Assembly: GCA_964629335.1 (NCBI GenBank)
Contig: CAZVRH010000015.1
Location: forward strand, 1-23,838
DNA length: 23,838 nt
Source: CACPJA01 sp964629335
GTDB taxonomy: Bacteria > Pseudomonadota > Gammaproteobacteria > Steroidobacterales > UBA11654
Direction: 5' to 3'
Part shown: in pieces, positions 15,851 through 23,164 of the stretch
How positions within the stretch are numbered: the stretch's first letter is position 1
Layout: each line of letters opens with the position of its first letter
Notes under the pieces: generated by a model
What the model was told of the DNA's origin: nothing
Seen by the model: only the letters and a program-made list of their open reading frames with translations
Databases searched by the model: none
Made by a program: the position numbers and the translations under genes

Positions 15851-17764
15851 ATGAATATTACATTACCAGACGGATCTAAACAGGACTTACCAAAAGGCTC
15901 TACAGGACTTGACTTAGCTCAACAGATAGGTCCAGGCTTGGCTAAAAGCGCCATAGCAATGAGTATCGATGGTGTACAAAAAGATTTAAGTGAAAGAATT
16001 CAACAAGACTGTTCTGTATCTATAATCACAATTGATTCAGATGAAGGTTTAGAAATTATGCGTCATACTCTTGCCGCACAAGTCCTCGCTGCAGCTATAA
16101 AGAACTTATTTCCCAACTCAAAACTAGCAATAGGCCCGACTATAGATAATGGTTTTTATTATGATGTCCTTTCAGACAAAGCGATTTCTATAGATGATCT
16201 ATTGGCTATTGAGACTGAAATGAAGAACCTTGTGCAATCTAAATCAACCATTGAAAAATCTCTCCACTCAAAAAAAGAGGTAATTAAATTTTTCAAAGAT
16301 AAAAATGAAGATTATAAAATCAACATTATTAATGAATCTGAACAAAATTCAGAGTTCCAAATCTACACTAATCAAGACACTCAATTTATCGACCTATGTG
16401 TAGGCCCACACCTGCCGAACTTAGGTTTTATAGGCCCGTTCAAATTGACTAAAGTATCAGGCGCATATTGGAAAGGTGATTCCAGTAATGAAATGCTTAC
16501 AAGAATTTATGGAACCGCATGGAGATCAAAAAAAGAACTTAATAATTACCTTACTCAGATTGATGAAGCTGAAAAAAGAGATCACAGAAGACTCGGAAAA
16601 GATCTGGATTTATTCAGCATCCAAGAAGATGCCGGAGGAGGCCTGGTCTTCTGGCATCCAAAAGGAGCTCAAATTAGGAACATTATTGAAAACTATTGGA
16701 AACAAGAACATGAGAAAGCCGGTTATGAATTTCTTTATACACCGCACATCGCTCTTAATACTCTCTGGGAGACTTCGGGACATACAGATTTCTATGAAGA
16801 ATCCATGTACCAGCCAATCGAAGATGAAAATCAACTTTATCGATTAAAACCAATGAATTGCCCCTTTCATGTTTTGATCTATAAGAACACTATTAGATCC
16901 TATAGAGATCTTCCTATTAGGTGGGCAGAATTGGGTACGGTCTATAGACACGAGATGACAGGTGCGCTTCACGGTTTAATGAGAGTCAGGGGTTTTACCC
17001 AAGACGATTCTCACATATTTTGCTCAGAAGACCAGATTGAGCAGGAAATAAAGCAAATACTGGATCTAGCACTCAAAATGTTAAATGCATTTAATTTTAA
17101 AGAATTTGAAATTCATCTGGCCACAAAGCCGGAAAAGTATGTCGGCAGTGAAGAAATTTGGGATAAAGCCACAGATGCTTTAGTTAAAGCCCTAGAAGCC
17201 AAAGATCTAGATTATAAAACTGATCAAGGTGGAGGGGCATTTTACGGCCCAAAAATTGATATCAAGATTAAAGATGCGATTGGACGATTATGGCAATGCT
17301 CTACTATTCAATTAGATTTTAATTTACCAGATCGCTTTGATATGAACTATATAGGCAATGACGGAAAAAAATATCATCCAATAATGATTCACAGAGCGTT
17401 ATTAGGTTCTCTAGAAAGATTTTTTGGAATTCTGGTTGAACATTTTGCAGGAAAATTCCCGTTATGGCTTGCGCCAACCCAAATTTGTGTCATCCCAATC
17501 AATCAAAAACAAAACGACTATGCAGAAAACGTTAAAGATAAAATGAAAAAAAATGGGTTTAGAGCAGAAATTGACTTGAGAAACGAAAAAATAGGCTCTA
17601 AAATTCGCGATCACACTTTAAAAAAGGTACCGTACTTAATAATAGTTGGGGATCGAGAAGTCAGCAGTGAAGAAATTACTGTTAGAACTCAAAAGGGTGA
17701 TGACTTAGGAAATATGAAATTAAACAATTTCCTGAAAACAATAAAAAAAGAACTGGTTATATAG
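15851..17764 (+). CDS. thrS: Threonyl-tRNA synthetase
   Basis: Charges tRNA-Thr with threonine. The 637-aa protein has the TGS domain (1-62), the editing domain (about 65-225), the class II catalytic core (245-535) and the anticodon-binding domain (540-637). Zinc ligands C337 (MNCPFH), H388 (DDSHIF) and H514 (IMIHRA) are intact, and the motif 2 region (RHEMTGALHGLMR) is clear. The editing site is unusual: the normal HxxxH (H73/H77 in E. coli) reads H72-TLAA-Q77, with one extra residue and no second His, while C183 and H187 (CVGPH) remain. It starts only 4 nt after the YdeP-like gene with no leader, so no E. coli-style thrS operator is possible within the gap. Confidence 0.96.
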   Translation: MNITLPDGSKQDLPKGSTGLDLAQQIGPGLAKSAIAMSIDGVQKDLSERIQQDCSVSIITIDSDEGLEIMRHTLAAQVLAAAIKNLFPNSKLAIGPTIDNGFYYDVLSDKAISIDDLLAIETEMKNLVQSKSTIEKSLHSKKEVIKFFKDKNEDYKINIINESEQNSEFQIYTNQDTQFIDLCVGPHLPNLGFIGPFKLTKVSGAYWKGDSSNEMLTRIYGTAWRSKKELNNYLTQIDEAEKRDHRRLGKDLDLFSIQEDAGGGLVFWHPKGAQIRNIIENYWKQEHEKAGYEFLYTPHIALNTLWETSGHTDFYEESMYQPIEDENQLYRLKPMNCPFHVLIYKNTIRSYRDLPIRWAELGTVYRHEMTGALHGLMRVRGFTQDDSHIFCSEDQIEQEIKQILDLALKMLNAFNFKEFEIHLATKPEKYVGSEEIWDKATDALVKALEAKDLDYKTDQGGGAFYGPKIDIKIKDAIGRLWQCSTIQLDFNLPDRFDMNYIGNDGKKYHPIMIHRALLGSLERFFGILVEHFAGKFPLWLAPTQICVIPINQKQNDYAENVKDKMKKNGFRAEIDLRNEKIGSKIRDHTLKKVPYLIIVGDREVSSEEITVRTQKGDDLGNMKLNNFLKTIKKELVI

Positions 17765-17774
17765 GGAGAAAATT
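17764..17774 (+). promoter_or_regulatory. infC ribosome-binding site that decides an AUC start
   Basis: GGGAG at 17764-17768 overlaps the thrS stop. It lies 3 nt before an in-frame ATT (17772) and 6 nt before ATC (17775). The 6-nt spacing fits initiation at ATC. The following residues, AAKKRV, align with KGGKRV after the initiator Met in E. coli IF3. Non-AUG initiation allows IF3 to repress its own synthesis, as known for E. coli infC with AUU. Confidence 0.65.
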
Positions 17775-18293
17775 ATCGCTGCAAAAAAGAGGGTCAGAAA
17801 AAATAATCAAATTAATGCTTCTGAAGTAAGACTGATTGATGAGGACGGAACCCAACTAGGCATTTTAAGTATAAGCGAAGCAATGGAGCTAGCTAGCAAC
17901 AAAGGAATGGATGTAGTTGAGGTTTCCCCAAACACTGAACCACCAGTATGCAGAATCTTGGATTACGGTAAATTTTTATTTGAACAAAAAAAGAAGACAC
18001 AAGGAGCTAAGAAAAAACAAAAGCTCATTCAAGTAAAAGAAATAAAATTTAGACCCTTGATTGAAAAAGGTGATTACGAAGTAAAAGTTAATAAAATAAG
18101 GGACTTTCTTGATCAAGGAAATAAAGTAAAAATTTCTCTTAGATACAGAGGTAGAGAAATGAGACATGTAGAGCTAGGACATCATTTATTAGAGAGAGTA
18201 CTAAAAGATATTGAAACAGTATCAATGATTGAACAAGAAGCAGAATTTGAAGGCAGGCAACTAGTAATGATTGTTGCCCCGAAAAATAATTAG
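17775..18293 (+). CDS. infC: Translation initiation factor IF-3, rare AUC start
   Basis: IF-3 binds the 30S subunit, blocks premature 50S joining and proofreads the start codon. At 172 aa it has both domains and the linker: the N-domain (NNQINASEVRLI through EVSPNTEPPVCRILDYGKF), a Lys-rich linker (KKKTQGAKKKQKL) and the C-domain (VKEIKFRP, then RYRGREM). No ATG, GTG or TTG lies in a sensible place: the first ATG at 17883 would remove 36 conserved residues. ATC at 17775 fits the ribosome-binding-site spacing and the N-terminal alignment; ATT at 17772 is the alternative and adds one residue. Both belong to the codon class that IF-3 discriminates against, so autoregulation is expected. Gaps are 10 nt to thrS and 10 nt to rpmI. 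Confidence 0.93.
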   Translation: MAAKKRVRKNNQINASEVRLIDEDGTQLGILSISEAMELASNKGMDVVEVSPNTEPPVCRILDYGKFLFEQKKKTQGAKKKQKLIQVKEIKFRPLIEKGDYEVKVNKIRDFLDQGNKVKISLRYRGREMRHVELGHHLLERVLKDIETVSMIEQEAEFEGRQLVMIVAPKNN

Positions 18294-18303
18294 AAGAAAC
18301 ATT

Positions 18304-18501
18304 ATGCCAAAACTAAAAACAAATAGAGGAGCTGCAAAAAGGTTTAAAAAGACCGGAAGCGGTAAATATAAAAGAAGTTCATCGCACATGAACCATATTC
18401 TTACTAAGAAGAGCAGCAAAAGAAAAAGACATCTCCGATCGTCTTCTCTTATTGCTGATGGTGACAAGAAAAGTATAAAGAAACTACTGCCGTATAGTTA
18501 A
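18304..18501 (+). CDS. rpmI: 50S ribosomal protein L35
   Basis: A 65-aa, strongly basic protein of the large ribosomal subunit. It starts MPKLKTNRGAAKRFKKTGSG and keeps the family HILTKKSSKRKRHLR block near residues 37-51. I use the ATG at 18304 because it gives the standard length and N-terminus; an in-frame ATG at 18271 lies inside infC. It sits in the conserved infC-rpmI-rplT order. The L20-binding pseudoknot that represses this gene in E. coli cannot be confirmed here by eye. Confidence 0.96.
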   Translation: MPKLKTNRGAAKRFKKTGSGKYKRSSSHMNHILTKKSSKRKRHLRSSSLIADGDKKSIKKLLPYS

Positions 18502-18515
18502 TTCAAGGAAATAAA

Positions 18516-18878
18516 ATGGCCAGAGTAAAAAGAGGTGTTACCTCAAAAGCTAAACATAAAAAAATACTGAACAAAACAAAAGGTCAGTATGGAGCTAGAA
18601 GCCGACTGTTTAAGGTTGCCAAACAAGCAGCTATTAAAGCTGGGCAGTATGCTTATAGAGACAGAAGAAAAAAGAAAGGGCAATTCAGATCATTATGGAT
18701 TATCAGAATTAATGCTGCTGCCAGACTCTATGACCTTTCATATAGTAAATTAATGCACGGTCTTAAATCAGCCGGCGTAGAGATTGATAGAAAAATTCTG
18801 GCAGATTTAGCAATGAATGACTTAGAAGCATTCAAAGTTCTTTCAGACAAAGCTAAAGCGGCTTTAGAAAAATCTTAA
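18516..18878 (+). CDS. rplT: 50S ribosomal protein L20
   Basis: A 120-aa assembly protein of the large subunit that binds 23S rRNA early and, in E. coli, represses rpmI-rplT translation. The basic N-terminal extension (MARVKRGVTSKAKHKKIL), the YAYRDRRKKKGQFRSLWI motif and the C-terminal globular part are all normal. AAGGA lies at good spacing before the ATG. The stop is followed after 1 nt by pheS. Confidence 0.97.
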   Translation: MARVKRGVTSKAKHKKILNKTKGQYGARSRLFKVAKQAAIKAGQYAYRDRRKKKGQFRSLWIIRINAAARLYDLSYSKLMHGLKSAGVEIDRKILADLAMNDLEAFKVLSDKAKAALEKS

Positions 18879-18879
18879 T

Positions 18880-19866
18880 ATGACAAATAGTTTGTCAGAA
18901 CTTAATCGTCAAGCTGAAGAAGACATATCCAGTTGCTTATCATTAAAGGAGTTAGACTCTGTTAGAGTCTTTTATTTAGGAAAAAAAGGGAAAGTCAGCT
19001 TAGAGCTAAAATCTCTCTCAAAACTTAATCCAAAAGATAGACCAGAATTTGGTAAAAAGGTCAATGAAGTAAAAAAAACACTTCAAAAACTGATTGCTGT
19101 TAAAAAAGCCGAATTAAATGATAAGAAAATTAAAGCAAGCATAGATCGAGCAGGTATAGATGTTACTCTTCCAGGAAAAACGAAACCCATTGGGCAAATT
19201 CACCCCTTATCTATAACCCTTAACGCAATAGAGAAAATATTTATTAATGCAGGGTTTATCGTTGATGATGGTCCTGAAATTGAAGACGAATATCATAATT
19301 TTACTGCTCTAAATATACCGCAGAATCACCCTGCAAGAGCAATGCATGATACATTTTACTTCGATACTCAATACCTCTTAAGAACTCATACATCACCTAT
19401 TCAAATTAGAAGCATGGAAAGGGAAGGGGTTCCTATCCGTGTTATAGCACCTGGCAAAGTCTACAGAAGGGATTCCGATATAACGCATACACCAATGTTT
19501 CACCAAGTTGAAGGTCTTGTGATAGATAGAAATATTAACTTTACCCATTTAAAAGGTATTCTTCACGATTTTATCAATGTCTTTTTTAATGACGACATGA
19601 GTCTAAGATTTAGGCCATCCTATTTCCCGTTTACAGAACCGTCTGCCGAAGTCGACTTATTATCTAAAGATGGTCAGTGGTTAGAAATATTAGGTTGCGG
19701 AATGGTGCATCCTAATGTTCTCGATAACCTTGGTATTGATAATAGAAAATACAGTGGCTATGCATTCGGTATGGGCGTTGAGCGATTGACCATGATCAAA
19801 TATGGGATTAACGATATCAGACTCTTCTTTGAGAATGATTTAAATTTTTTGAGTCAATTTAAATAA
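18880..19866 (+). CDS. pheS: Phenylalanyl-tRNA synthetase alpha subunit
   Basis: Catalytic subunit of the heterotetrameric PheRS that attaches Phe to tRNA-Phe. The 328 aa match the E. coli length of 327. An N-terminal coiled-coil arm (about 1-85) binds tRNA. The class II core has LRTHTSPIQIRSM (167-180), the motif 2 region with Phe specificity (FRPSYFPFTEPS, 244-255) and motif 3 (GMGVERLTM, 297-305). It starts 1 nt after rplT, so the pheM attenuator that precedes pheS in E. coli is absent. pheT follows after 3 nt. Confidence 0.97.
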   Translation: MTNSLSELNRQAEEDISSCLSLKELDSVRVFYLGKKGKVSLELKSLSKLNPKDRPEFGKKVNEVKKTLQKLIAVKKAELNDKKIKASIDRAGIDVTLPGKTKPIGQIHPLSITLNAIEKIFINAGFIVDDGPEIEDEYHNFTALNIPQNHPARAMHDTFYFDTQYLLRTHTSPIQIRSMEREGVPIRVIAPGKVYRRDSDITHTPMFHQVEGLVIDRNINFTHLKGILHDFINVFFNDDMSLRFRPSYFPFTEPSAEVDLLSKDGQWLEILGCGMVHPNVLDNLGIDNRKYSGYAFGMGVERLTMIKYGINDIRLFFENDLNFLSQFK

Positions 19867-19869
19867 ATT

Positions 19870-21912
19870 ATGAAACTCCCAATTGAATGGTTGAATGAAT
19901 TCTATAAACAGGATCTCGATCCTGGAAAAATTGTTGAGAAATTGACACTTTCTGGATTGGAGTGTGAAGTGACCACGCATCAAAAAAGACCTGTACTTGA
20001 TTTTTCACTCACACCCAACCGTGCTGATTGTTTCAGTGTTAAAGGGATCCTGCAAGAATTGTCTGCCGTAGGGAAAAAACCTATAAAAGCATTGCAAACA
20101 CCCAGCTCTGAAATCCATCATAAAGATATTGTCCCTGTAGAAATTAAATCTTACAAAGACTGTCCAGTTTTTATAACTCGAGTTATAAAAAATTATGACC
20201 GTAAAGTTAAATCGCCCAAGTGGCTTCAAGAACGCCTGAATTTATGTGGATTTAAATCTGTCAATCTGATTGTGGATATTGCAAATATGGTAATGCTCGA
20301 AACAGGACAACCATTGCATACCTACGACCTTGATTATATTAACTCTAAAATTATTGTCCGTAGGGCAAAAAATAAGGAAGCATTGACTATTTTGGATGGC
20401 AGCCAGCAAATTCTAGATAAAGATTATTTAATTATAGCTGACAGAGATAAACCATTAGGTATCGCCGGTATCATGGGAAGTCTAGAATCAGGGATTTCAG
20501 AATCCACCTCATCAATCTTATTGGAATCAGCCTACTTTAATCCTGAAACAATTATGGGTAAGGCTCGAATGCTAAATCTTTCTAGTGAGGCAAGCTTAAG
20601 ATTTGAAAGGGGAGTAGATCCAAATATTCAAAATCACGCTGTCGAAAGATTTACTCAGCTTCTTAATCAAGAAGCGGGTGGAGAAAATGGCCTATCTCAT
20701 CAATCAATGAGCAAGAAAGATAAGCCACAGAATAAATCTATTGCCTTAAGAAAAGAACAGATTCAAAGGATTCTAGGTATTACAATCCCTAATAAAAAAA
20801 TCAAATCAATTCTCCTCAAGCTTGATATGGATGTTCAAGAAAAAGACTTTGGTTATCAGGGATGGAGTATTACAGCCCCTAGTTATCGATTCGATATTAA
20901 AGATGAGTGTGATTTGATTGAGGAAATTGCCCGAATCTATGGCTTCGAAAATATTCCTGAATCTCAGGAATCTATGAATATTAGCCTTGGCAAAAATACA
21001 GAAAGATTGGATAAAAGAGATTTAATTAATAATCTACTTTGTAATCTTGGATACTCAGAGGTAATTAACTACAGCTTTGTAAGCCCTTCTATGAATACTT
21101 CATCCAACAATTCAAGTACCGATGTCATGGACCTTCAGAATCCTTTATCTATAGATATGTCAGTGATGAGGAATTCTTTATGGCCTGGTTTGCTGTCAAA
21201 TCTTGTTTATAATATAAAAAGACAAAGAAAAGATCTGCGTTTGTTTGAAGTTGGAAAAGTTTTTTCATCCCTAGATAAATCACCTCATGAGATAACAGTT
21301 ATATCTGGCCTCACATACGGCAACGTAAACAATGAACAATGGGGGCAACCCAATAATCCAAATGATTTCTATAATGTCAAAGGAGATATTCAAACTTTAT
21401 TAGAAATATTTAACTTGAAATCATCAGTCTCCTTTAAAGAAACTAAACATAATATGCTTTGCCCTGGGAGAACTGCATCGGTCAATCTAAATAACAAAGT
21501 TGTCGGCTACGTGGGTGAACTCAATCCAGAGATCTCTGACGACCTAAAATTAGAATTCAACCCAATCTTATTTGAGCTCAACCATAATGCACTAAAATTA
21601 TCCTCTGATCTTAAATATGCACCGTCTAAATACTTTCCTTATTCTCGAAGAGACTTGTCACTAATTTTGAATGAAGATATAGAAGTTAATAAAGTTATAA
21701 AATTAATAGAAGCCATCAAAATCAAAGACTTACAAGAAACTATAATTTTTGATGTATTTAAGGGTGATAAAATAGAGAAGGGTAGAAAAAGTGTCTCTAT
21801 AGGCTTGATTTTTCAATCAAAATCACGCACCCTTAATGACGATGAGATCGATAAACACATGTTGAAGATCAATCAACATTTACTCAAAAAAATGAAAATA
21901 AAAGTAAGATAA
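19870..21912 (+). CDS. pheT: Phenylalanyl-tRNA synthetase beta subunit lacking the B2 tRNA-binding domain
   Basis: Editing and structural subunit of PheRS. At 680 aa it is about 115 residues shorter than E. coli PheT (795). The first 32 residues (MKLPIEWLNEFY to SGLECEV) align with the normal start, then after about 11 residues the protein reaches FSLTPNRADC (45-54), which in E. coli lies after residue 150. The whole OB-fold EMAP-type tRNA-binding domain (B2) is therefore missing in a clean, in-frame manner. The B3/B4 editing part (PLHTYDLD at 148-155, FERGVDP at 245-251), the B5 domain, the catalytic-like core and the C-terminal ferredoxin-fold anticodon domain (about 590-680, starting YFPYSRRDLS) are present. 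It overlaps ihfA by 1 nt (TAATG). Confidence 0.96.
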   Translation: MKLPIEWLNEFYKQDLDPGKIVEKLTLSGLECEVTTHQKRPVLDFSLTPNRADCFSVKGILQELSAVGKKPIKALQTPSSEIHHKDIVPVEIKSYKDCPVFITRVIKNYDRKVKSPKWLQERLNLCGFKSVNLIVDIANMVMLETGQPLHTYDLDYINSKIIVRRAKNKEALTILDGSQQILDKDYLIIADRDKPLGIAGIMGSLESGISESTSSILLESAYFNPETIMGKARMLNLSSEASLRFERGVDPNIQNHAVERFTQLLNQEAGGENGLSHQSMSKKDKPQNKSIALRKEQIQRILGITIPNKKIKSILLKLDMDVQEKDFGYQGWSITAPSYRFDIKDECDLIEEIARIYGFENIPESQESMNISLGKNTERLDKRDLINNLLCNLGYSEVINYSFVSPSMNTSSNNSSTDVMDLQNPLSIDMSVMRNSLWPGLLSNLVYNIKRQRKDLRLFEVGKVFSSLDKSPHEITVISGLTYGNVNNEQWGQPNNPNDFYNVKGDIQTLLEIFNLKSSVSFKETKHNMLCPGRTASVNLNNKVVGYVGELNPEISDDLKLEFNPILFELNHNALKLSSDLKYAPSKYFPYSRRDLSLILNEDIEVNKVIKLIEAIKIKDLQETIIFDVFKGDKIEKGRKSVSIGLIFQSKSRTLNDDEIDKHMLKINQHLLKKMKIKVR

Positions 21913-22205
21913 TGACCTTAACTAAATCAGAAATTGTTGAAGACTTGAATAACGAAATTGGACTCAATAAAAGAGAAGCCAAAGAGTTGGTCGATTCTTT
22001 ATTTGATAATATAAAAGCTCTATTGGAACAAGGACAAGAGGTTAAACTTTCTGGATTTGGTAATTTTCAACTAAAAAATAAGTCACCAAGACCGGGTAGG
22101 AATCCAAGAACTGGAGAAGATGTAGAAATATCTGCTCGCAGAGTTGTTACCTTTAAATCTGGCCAAAAACTCAAAGAAGCTGTCAAAAAACTTTCAAATG
22201 ACTGA
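21912..22205 (+). CDS. ihfA: Integration host factor alpha subunit
   Basis: A 97-aa DNA-bending HU/IHF-family protein. The start (MTLTKSEIVEDLNNEIGLNKREAKELV) and the beta-arm with the intercalating proline (RPGRNPRTGEDVEISARRVVTF, about 66-87) match IHF-alpha more than HU. Position directly after pheT is the conserved gammaproteobacterial location of ihfA. It overlaps pheT by 1 nt and the MerR gene by 8 nt. Confidence 0.95.
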   Translation: MTLTKSEIVEDLNNEIGLNKREAKELVDSLFDNIKALLEQGQEVKLSGFGNFQLKNKSPRPGRNPRTGEDVEISARRVVTFKSGQKLKEAVKKLSND

Positions 22206-22539
22206 AACTATTTCGCAACTTCCTTCAATACCAACTAAGAGGTACTTTACCATTAGTGAAGCGAGCGACTTATGCGCTGTTGAAGCTCATGTTTTAAGAT
22301 ACTGGGAACAAGAATTTACTCAACTAAACCCAATTAAAAGAAGAGGAAACAGAAGATATTATCAACGACATGATGTTTTACTTATAAGACAGATTAAAGA
22401 GCTGCTTTATGAAAATGGATACACCATAAAAGGGGCTAAACAAAAACTATCTGTCGATGAATCACAAAAAGAATCAAAATCTTCTGCTTTAAATGACATT
22501 CGTTCAGACCTAGAAGCGGTAATTGATATATTAGATTAA
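22198..22539 (+). CDS. MerR-family transcriptional regulator
   Basis: A 113-aa regulator with an N-terminal winged helix: YFTISEASDLCAVEAHVLRYWE (16-37) is the DNA-recognition part, and RRGNRRYYQRHDVLLIRQIKELL (48-70) is the wing and start of the dimer helix. There is no metal-binding Cys cluster and almost no effector domain, so the ligand, if any, is unknown. This is the small MerR protein that in Pseudomonas and relatives sits between ihfA and tRNA-Pro, and the context is identical here. The ATG at 22198 is chosen because upstream in-frame sequence is the end of ihfA in another frame; the overlap is 8 nt. Confidence 0.92.
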   Translation: MTETISQLPSIPTKRYFTISEASDLCAVEAHVLRYWEQEFTQLNPIKRRGNRRYYQRHDVLLIRQIKELLYENGYTIKGAKQKLSVDESQKESKSSALNDIRSDLEAVIDILD

Positions 22540-22551
22540 ATGTTTTAATTT

Positions 22552-22628
22552 CGGGGCGTGGCGCAGCCTGGTAGCGCACCTGAATGGGGTTCAGGGGGTC
22601 AGAGGTTCAAATCCTCTCGTCCCGACCA
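22552..22628 (+). tRNA. tRNA-Pro (anticodon GGG)
   Basis: A complete 77-nt cloverleaf with CCA encoded. The acceptor stem is CGGGGCG with CGTCCCG (one G-U pair), the D stem GCGC/GCGC, the anticodon stem CCTGA/TCAGG with loop ATGGGGT giving anticodon GGG, and the T stem AGAGG/CCTCT with loop TTCAAAT. It reads CCC and CCU proline codons. It starts 12 nt after the MerR gene, and its 3' end is 6 nt from the stop of the convergent gene, so it is probably processed from the operon transcript. Confidence 0.98.
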
Positions 22629-22634
22629 GAACAG

Positions 22635-23093
22635 CTAATTTTTAGTATGTCCATTAATGACTCTGGATATCTGACGTCTAGAATAACCTGTGTCTGCAGC
22701 TATTGCGTCAATAGACCAATTCATTTTATTAAGCTCTAAAACCCTTAGGTGCCTATTCTTTACTGTTTTAGTTCTTTTATTTGTGACTTTAAGTAGTTTT
22801 TCGATTGAATCCACTAAAATCTCATTGTAATTCTCATCTCCTGCCTTAGAACAGTGATCCCAGAGCATAATTAGATTGTAACAGGCGTCTTCAGCATCAT
22901 CCCGTTTGAGCGCCTCTCTAATAAAGTGGGTTCTAAAGATAATATGACAGGCATCTCTCAGATCTTCATCAATGGACTCTTTATTTAGATAATTCTGAAT
23001 AGACTTTAGTTCAGCTTGAAGGCCAAAACTCGCCAGAGTTATCCCTGCTTTAAACTCCAATTCTCTAATTACATTATCTACAATATTATTCAC
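22635..23093 (-). CDS. Unrecognised protein with C-terminal helix-turn-helix
   Basis: I do not recognise this 152-aa protein. The first 110 residues look all-alpha and contain several Cys/His and acidic stretches with no signal peptide or membrane segment. The last 35 residues look like a helix-turn-helix of the Hin/resolvase or Xre recognition type (SIDAIAADTGYSRRQISRVI, 127-146), preceded by a Lys/Arg-rich linker (NKRTKTVKNRHLR). A DNA-binding regulator is the simplest reading. The start is a GTG at 23093 without a clear ribosome-binding site; no nearby ATG is in frame until residue 75. It converges on the tRNA-Pro and diverges from the AI-2E-type gene. Position next to a tRNA 3' end is compatible with an old insertion, but no attachment repeat is visible. 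Confidence 0.75.
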   Translation of the reverse strand: MNNIVDNVIRELEFKAGITLASFGLQAELKSIQNYLNKESIDEDLRDACHIIFRTHFIREALKRDDAEDACYNLIMLWDHCSKAGDENYNEILVDSIEKLLKVTNKRTKTVKNRHLRVLELNKMNWSIDAIAADTGYSRRQISRVINGHTKN

Positions 23094-23128
23094 AATAAAA
23101 ATACAGCCTATTCATCATTGTTTAAGAT

Positions 23129-23134
23129 TATAAT
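23129..23134 (+). promoter_or_regulatory. Candidate -10 element for the AI-2E-type gene
   Basis: A perfect TATAAT lies 30 nt before the ATG at 23165 in the 71-nt divergent gap 23094-23164. No good -35 is seen 16-18 nt upstream, so this is a modest candidate. GGAG at 23150-23153 could serve as a rather distant ribosome-binding site. Confidence 0.35.
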
Positions 23135-23164
23135 TATTTAAGAGTTTTTGGAGTAAAAACACAA

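Noticed and set aside
22552..22628. Attachment-site duplication at tRNA-Pro indicating an integrated element.
   Set aside because: No second copy of the tRNA 3' end and no integrase gene are visible in the window.
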